DNA from: JAMCZC01 sp964364925
Lineage (GTDB): Bacteria > Patescibacteriota > Microgenomatia > Levybacterales > UBA12049
Length of the DNA: 8,188 bases
Direction: 5' to 3'
Assembly: GCA_964364925.1 (NCBI GenBank)
Contig: CAYIOB010000032.1
Location: 1 to 8,188 of the forward strand
The position numbers and the translations under genes were made by a program. Positions 6,429 through 8,188 of the stretch are shown one piece after another. The notes under the pieces are model-generated. The model was not told where the DNA came from and ran no database searches. It saw nothing but the letters and a program-made list of their open reading frames with translations. Each line of letters begins with the position of its first letter. The first letter of the stretch is position 1.

Positions 6429-7438
6429 GGAATTAACATTATCTTTCCGCACTCTCCTGATTTCATAACCCCCATTGCTTTTTCAAATTCCGCTAATTTA
6501 AAGCGGTGGGTTATAATTTTACGGAGATCAATCTTTCCGCTGATAAGTAAACCTGAAGTTTGATACCAAGTCTCCCAGATACGGCGGCCAAATACAGATT
6601 CTATAGTTATTTCTTTATTGATAAGAACGCCCCAGTCAAATTCAACATTCTTCTTCGGCGTTCCAAAAGCAATAATTTTACCGGCTATACGTACTGCATT
6701 AAGGGCAACTTGAATCGTCTCGATATTTCCGCTCATCTCACAAACTACATCGAACGTACCGTATTCTTTTTCTGGCAATGTTTCCAACACTCTATCAAAA
6801 CCAATCTCTTTAGCAAGTTTGCGTCTATACTCTCTCCTGTTAAGACCAACCACCTCTGATGCTCCATAGGCTTTAGCAACCATCCCCGCACATAAACCGG
6901 TTGGCCCTAACCCCATGATAAGCACTTTTTTACCTGCGACGCCTGCCTTAGCTATGACATTGACCGAGTTGCCGAGCGGCTCCTGAACGCTCATCGCCTC
7001 AAGAGGAATACGTGAATCGTTCTTCCAGGTTGTATGAATTGGAATTGTCGCATACTCTGAAAAACCGCCATTTCTGCCATAGCCGAAAAACTGGACATTC
7101 TCACAAATGTGGCGGTTATTAATATGACATTGATAACATGTATTGTCGAAAATATGGGTTTCCGAAGAGACAATATCCCCCTTTTTTAAATGGGGGGCTA
7201 CACCGTTTATTTCAAGTATTTCTCCAACAACTTCATGACCAATGACAATAGGGGGGGTTAATTTTTCGGCAACCCATGGGGTCCAATCATAGATTCCGAC
7301 ATCGGTTCCACAAATTGATGCATATAAAACTTTTACTTTTACTTCTCCTTTTGGAGTTTCAGGAACGGGGATTTTTTTAACTACAACGCCAGGGGCTTTT
7401 TTTTCCTTAAGAACTGCCAACATTGTGTCTTTTGCCAT
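6425..7438 (-). CDS. tdh: L-threonine 3-dehydrogenase (zinc-dependent MDR family)
   Basis: Oxidises L-threonine to 2-amino-3-ketobutyrate, which Kbl then cleaves. It has 337 residues (E. coli Tdh has 341). The catalytic zinc site shows Cys 43 in CGTD and His 68-Glu 69 in GHE. QEPLGNSV (152-159) is close to the archaeal TDH form. The Rossmann loop is GLGPTG (176-181), and GRRIWETWYQ followed by ITHRF near the C-terminus are TDH hallmarks. Two residues are unusual. The structural-zinc loop has Asp 98 where the first of four Cys is expected (Cys 101, 104 and 112 remain). After the second beta strand the acidic residue that normally selects NAD is replaced by Asn 200, followed by two Arg, which hints at NADP. 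ATG at 7438 is used; Met 6 is an alternative. No strong ribosome site is seen. It follows greA by 36 bp and overlaps kbl by 4 bp. Confidence 0.93.
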   Translation of the reverse strand: MAKDTMLAVLKEKKAPGVVVKKIPVPETPKGEVKVKVLYASICGTDVGIYDWTPWVAEKLTPPIVIGHEVVGEILEINGVAPHLKKGDIVSSETHIFDNTCYQCHINNRHICENVQFFGYGRNGGFSEYATIPIHTTWKNDSRIPLEAMSVQEPLGNSVNVIAKAGVAGKKVLIMGLGPTGLCAGMVAKAYGASEVVGLNRREYRRKLAKEIGFDRVLETLPEKEYGTFDVVCEMSGNIETIQVALNAVRIAGKIIAFGTPKKNVEFDWGVLINKEITIESVFGRRIWETWYQTSGLLISGKIDLRKIITHRFKLAEFEKAMGVMKSGECGKIMLIP

Positions 7439-7474
7439 AAGTTTGAGGATAAAATTTTTAACCTTAAGATTATT

Positions 7475-7948
7475 TTAGTTGACGGAAACTATTGTGTAAA
7501 GAACTTTTCCTGCCGGAGCCTCTACTTCAACTTTCTCTCCGACTTTTTTACCAATAAGCGCTTTACCAAGAGGGGATTCATGAGAAATTTTTTTCTCTTG
7601 CGGGTCTGCTTCCCATTCCCCAACAACCATAAAGTTTTCTTTTTTTCCTTTTATATTTAAAGTCACTTTGGAACCTAGTTTAACAACATGATTAGAGTTT
7701 TTGCTGCCGCTTTCTACTATAAGAACCGCTTGTTTAAGAAGCTCTTCCAGCTCATCTATCCTTCCGTCAATAAATGACAGCTCCTCTCTTGCGGCAACGT
7801 ATTCCGCGTTCTCGGAAAGATCGCCCATGCTTCTTGCCTGGGACACTCTGGACAAAACATCCGGCCTTTTTGTTTTAGAAAGTTCTTCAAATTCTTTTTT
7901 GAGCTCTTCAAGACCTTCTTTTGTTAGATAAATTTTTTTACTATCCAT
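7475..7948 (-). CDS. greA: Transcription elongation factor GreA
   Basis: Enters the RNA polymerase secondary channel and stimulates cleavage of backtracked transcripts, rescuing stalled complexes. It has 157 residues (usual length about 158). The N-terminal coiled coil spans about residues 8-75 and carries the conserved acidic tip GDLSENAEY (42-50), where Asp 43 and Glu 46 help hold the catalytic metal. The C-terminal FKBP-like domain (about 80-157) shows LGSKVTL and SPLGKALIGKKVGE. The ATG at 7948 gives the standard length; the TTG at 7957 adds only three residues. GAGG lies about 10 bases upstream of the ATG. It is first in the operon with tdh, kbl and the CoA synthase gene, behind a good promoter and a leader hairpin. 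Confidence 0.96.
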   Translation of the reverse strand: MDSKKIYLTKEGLEELKKEFEELSKTKRPDVLSRVSQARSMGDLSENAEYVAAREELSFIDGRIDELEELLKQAVLIVESGSKNSNHVVKLGSKVTLNIKGKKENFMVVGEWEADPQEKKISHESPLGKALIGKKVGEKVEVEAPAGKVLYTIVSVN

Positions 7949-7970
7949 ATTTTTCAAGCCTCATTCAAAA

Positions 7971-7998
7971 TAAAATCCCTCACAAATTACTTGAGGGA
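7971..7998 (-). terminator. Terminator-like hairpin in the greA leader
   Basis: TCCCTCA (7998-7992 on the minus strand) pairs with TGAGGGA (7982-7976) around a 9-base loop, followed by TTTTATTTT. It lies between the promoter at 8030-8058 and the greA start, so it could attenuate greA as well as end the upstream gene. Its 5' arm (CCTCA) can also pair with TGAGG just before greA, which includes the likely ribosome site. Confidence 0.65.
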
Positions 7999-8029
7999 AT
8001 AATTAAGATAAATACGATTAATTTATCGA

Positions 8030-8058
8030 ATAATATAAGAAAACAAGACCTTTGTCAA
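8030..8058 (-). promoter_or_regulatory. Near-consensus sigma70-type promoter for the greA operon
   Basis: A perfect TTGACA (8058-8053), a 17-base spacer and TATTAT (8035-8030, 5 of 6) lie 12 bp after the upstream stop codon. The predicted start is an A near 8023, giving a leader of about 75 nt that contains the hairpin at 7976-7998. Confidence 0.75.
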
Positions 8059-8070
8059 TAGCCTCTAGTA

Positions 8071-8188
8071 TTAACTACTATATACATATTTAGCGACTTT
8101 CTTTTTATAACTACTTAAAACATAAGTCTTGTAATCAAATGGGTGAAAAGCCAAGAAATTATTTAAAATTGTTTCTTTTGTAATATGC
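8071..8188 (-). CDS. C-terminal end of an unrecognised protein (38 codons)
   Basis: A minus-strand frame is open from the window edge to a TAA at 8073-8071. The 38 visible residues include ETILNNFLAFHPFDYKTYVL and end in a Lys/Tyr-rich tail, KKKVAKYVYSS. The other two minus-strand frames have early stops in this stretch, and the composition looks like real protein. The stop is followed 12 bp later by the greA promoter, a natural place for a gene to end. The piece is too short for me to name a family. Chance openness in AT-rich DNA remains possible. Confidence 0.5.
   Translation of the reverse strand, partial: HITKETILNNFLAFHPFDYKTYVLSSYKKKVAKYVYSS

Noticed and set aside
8139..8183. Plus-strand 14-codon ATG frame as a divergent gene
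   Set aside because: Very short, no ribosome site, and opposite a better minus-strand open frame.
1..8188. CRISPR array, tRNA, rRNA, insertion sequence or phage genes
   Set aside because: No regularly spaced repeats, no tRNA-like cloverleaf or rRNA sequence noticed, and no transposase or phage motifs in any open frame.

Overview
The window is about one third G+C, and every gene I can support lies on the minus strand. It fits a reduced bacterial genome of the Patescibacteria (Candidate Phyla Radiation) type. The reasons are a class I lysyl-tRNA synthetase, archaeal-style CoA enzymes and NTP pyrophosphatase, tightly packed operons, and short GC-rich palindromic repeats in AT-rich DNA. The lineage is an inference; there is no rRNA or other marker gene here.

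Read in the direction of transcription (high to low coordinates), the window opens with the last 38 codons of an unrecognised gene (8071-8188). A near-consensus promoter (8030-8058) then leads into a four-gene operon: greA, tdh (threonine 3-dehydrogenase), kbl (glycine C-acetyltransferase) and a two-domain CoA synthase. tdh and kbl overlap by 4 bp, and kbl and the CoA gene are 9 bp apart. Tdh and Kbl turn threonine plus CoA into glycine and acetyl-CoA. The next gene would make the CoA: an archaeal/eukaryotic-type phosphopantetheine adenylyltransferase fused to an archaeal GTP-dependent dephospho-CoA kinase (DUF359). A terminator-like hairpin sits in the greA leader, after the promoter.

The 264 bp between the CoA gene and the next gene is the most intriguing stretch. 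It holds a second near-consensus promoter (4204-4232), a multi-hairpin element (4098-4172) and a strong intrinsic terminator (4071-4094). Together these would give an RNA of about 125 nt. It is either a small RNA or an attenuated leader for two downstream hypothetical genes (3351-3971 and 3061-3267). Both genes have very strong Shine-Dalgarno sequences and encode Arg-rich, Lys-poor proteins, the reverse of their neighbours.

A further promoter (3027-3055) precedes a cluster of class I lysK, an archaeal-like HAM1/RdgB pyrophosphatase and serS (cut by the window start). LysK carries an in-frame GC-rich palindromic repeat in the linker between its catalytic and C-terminal parts.
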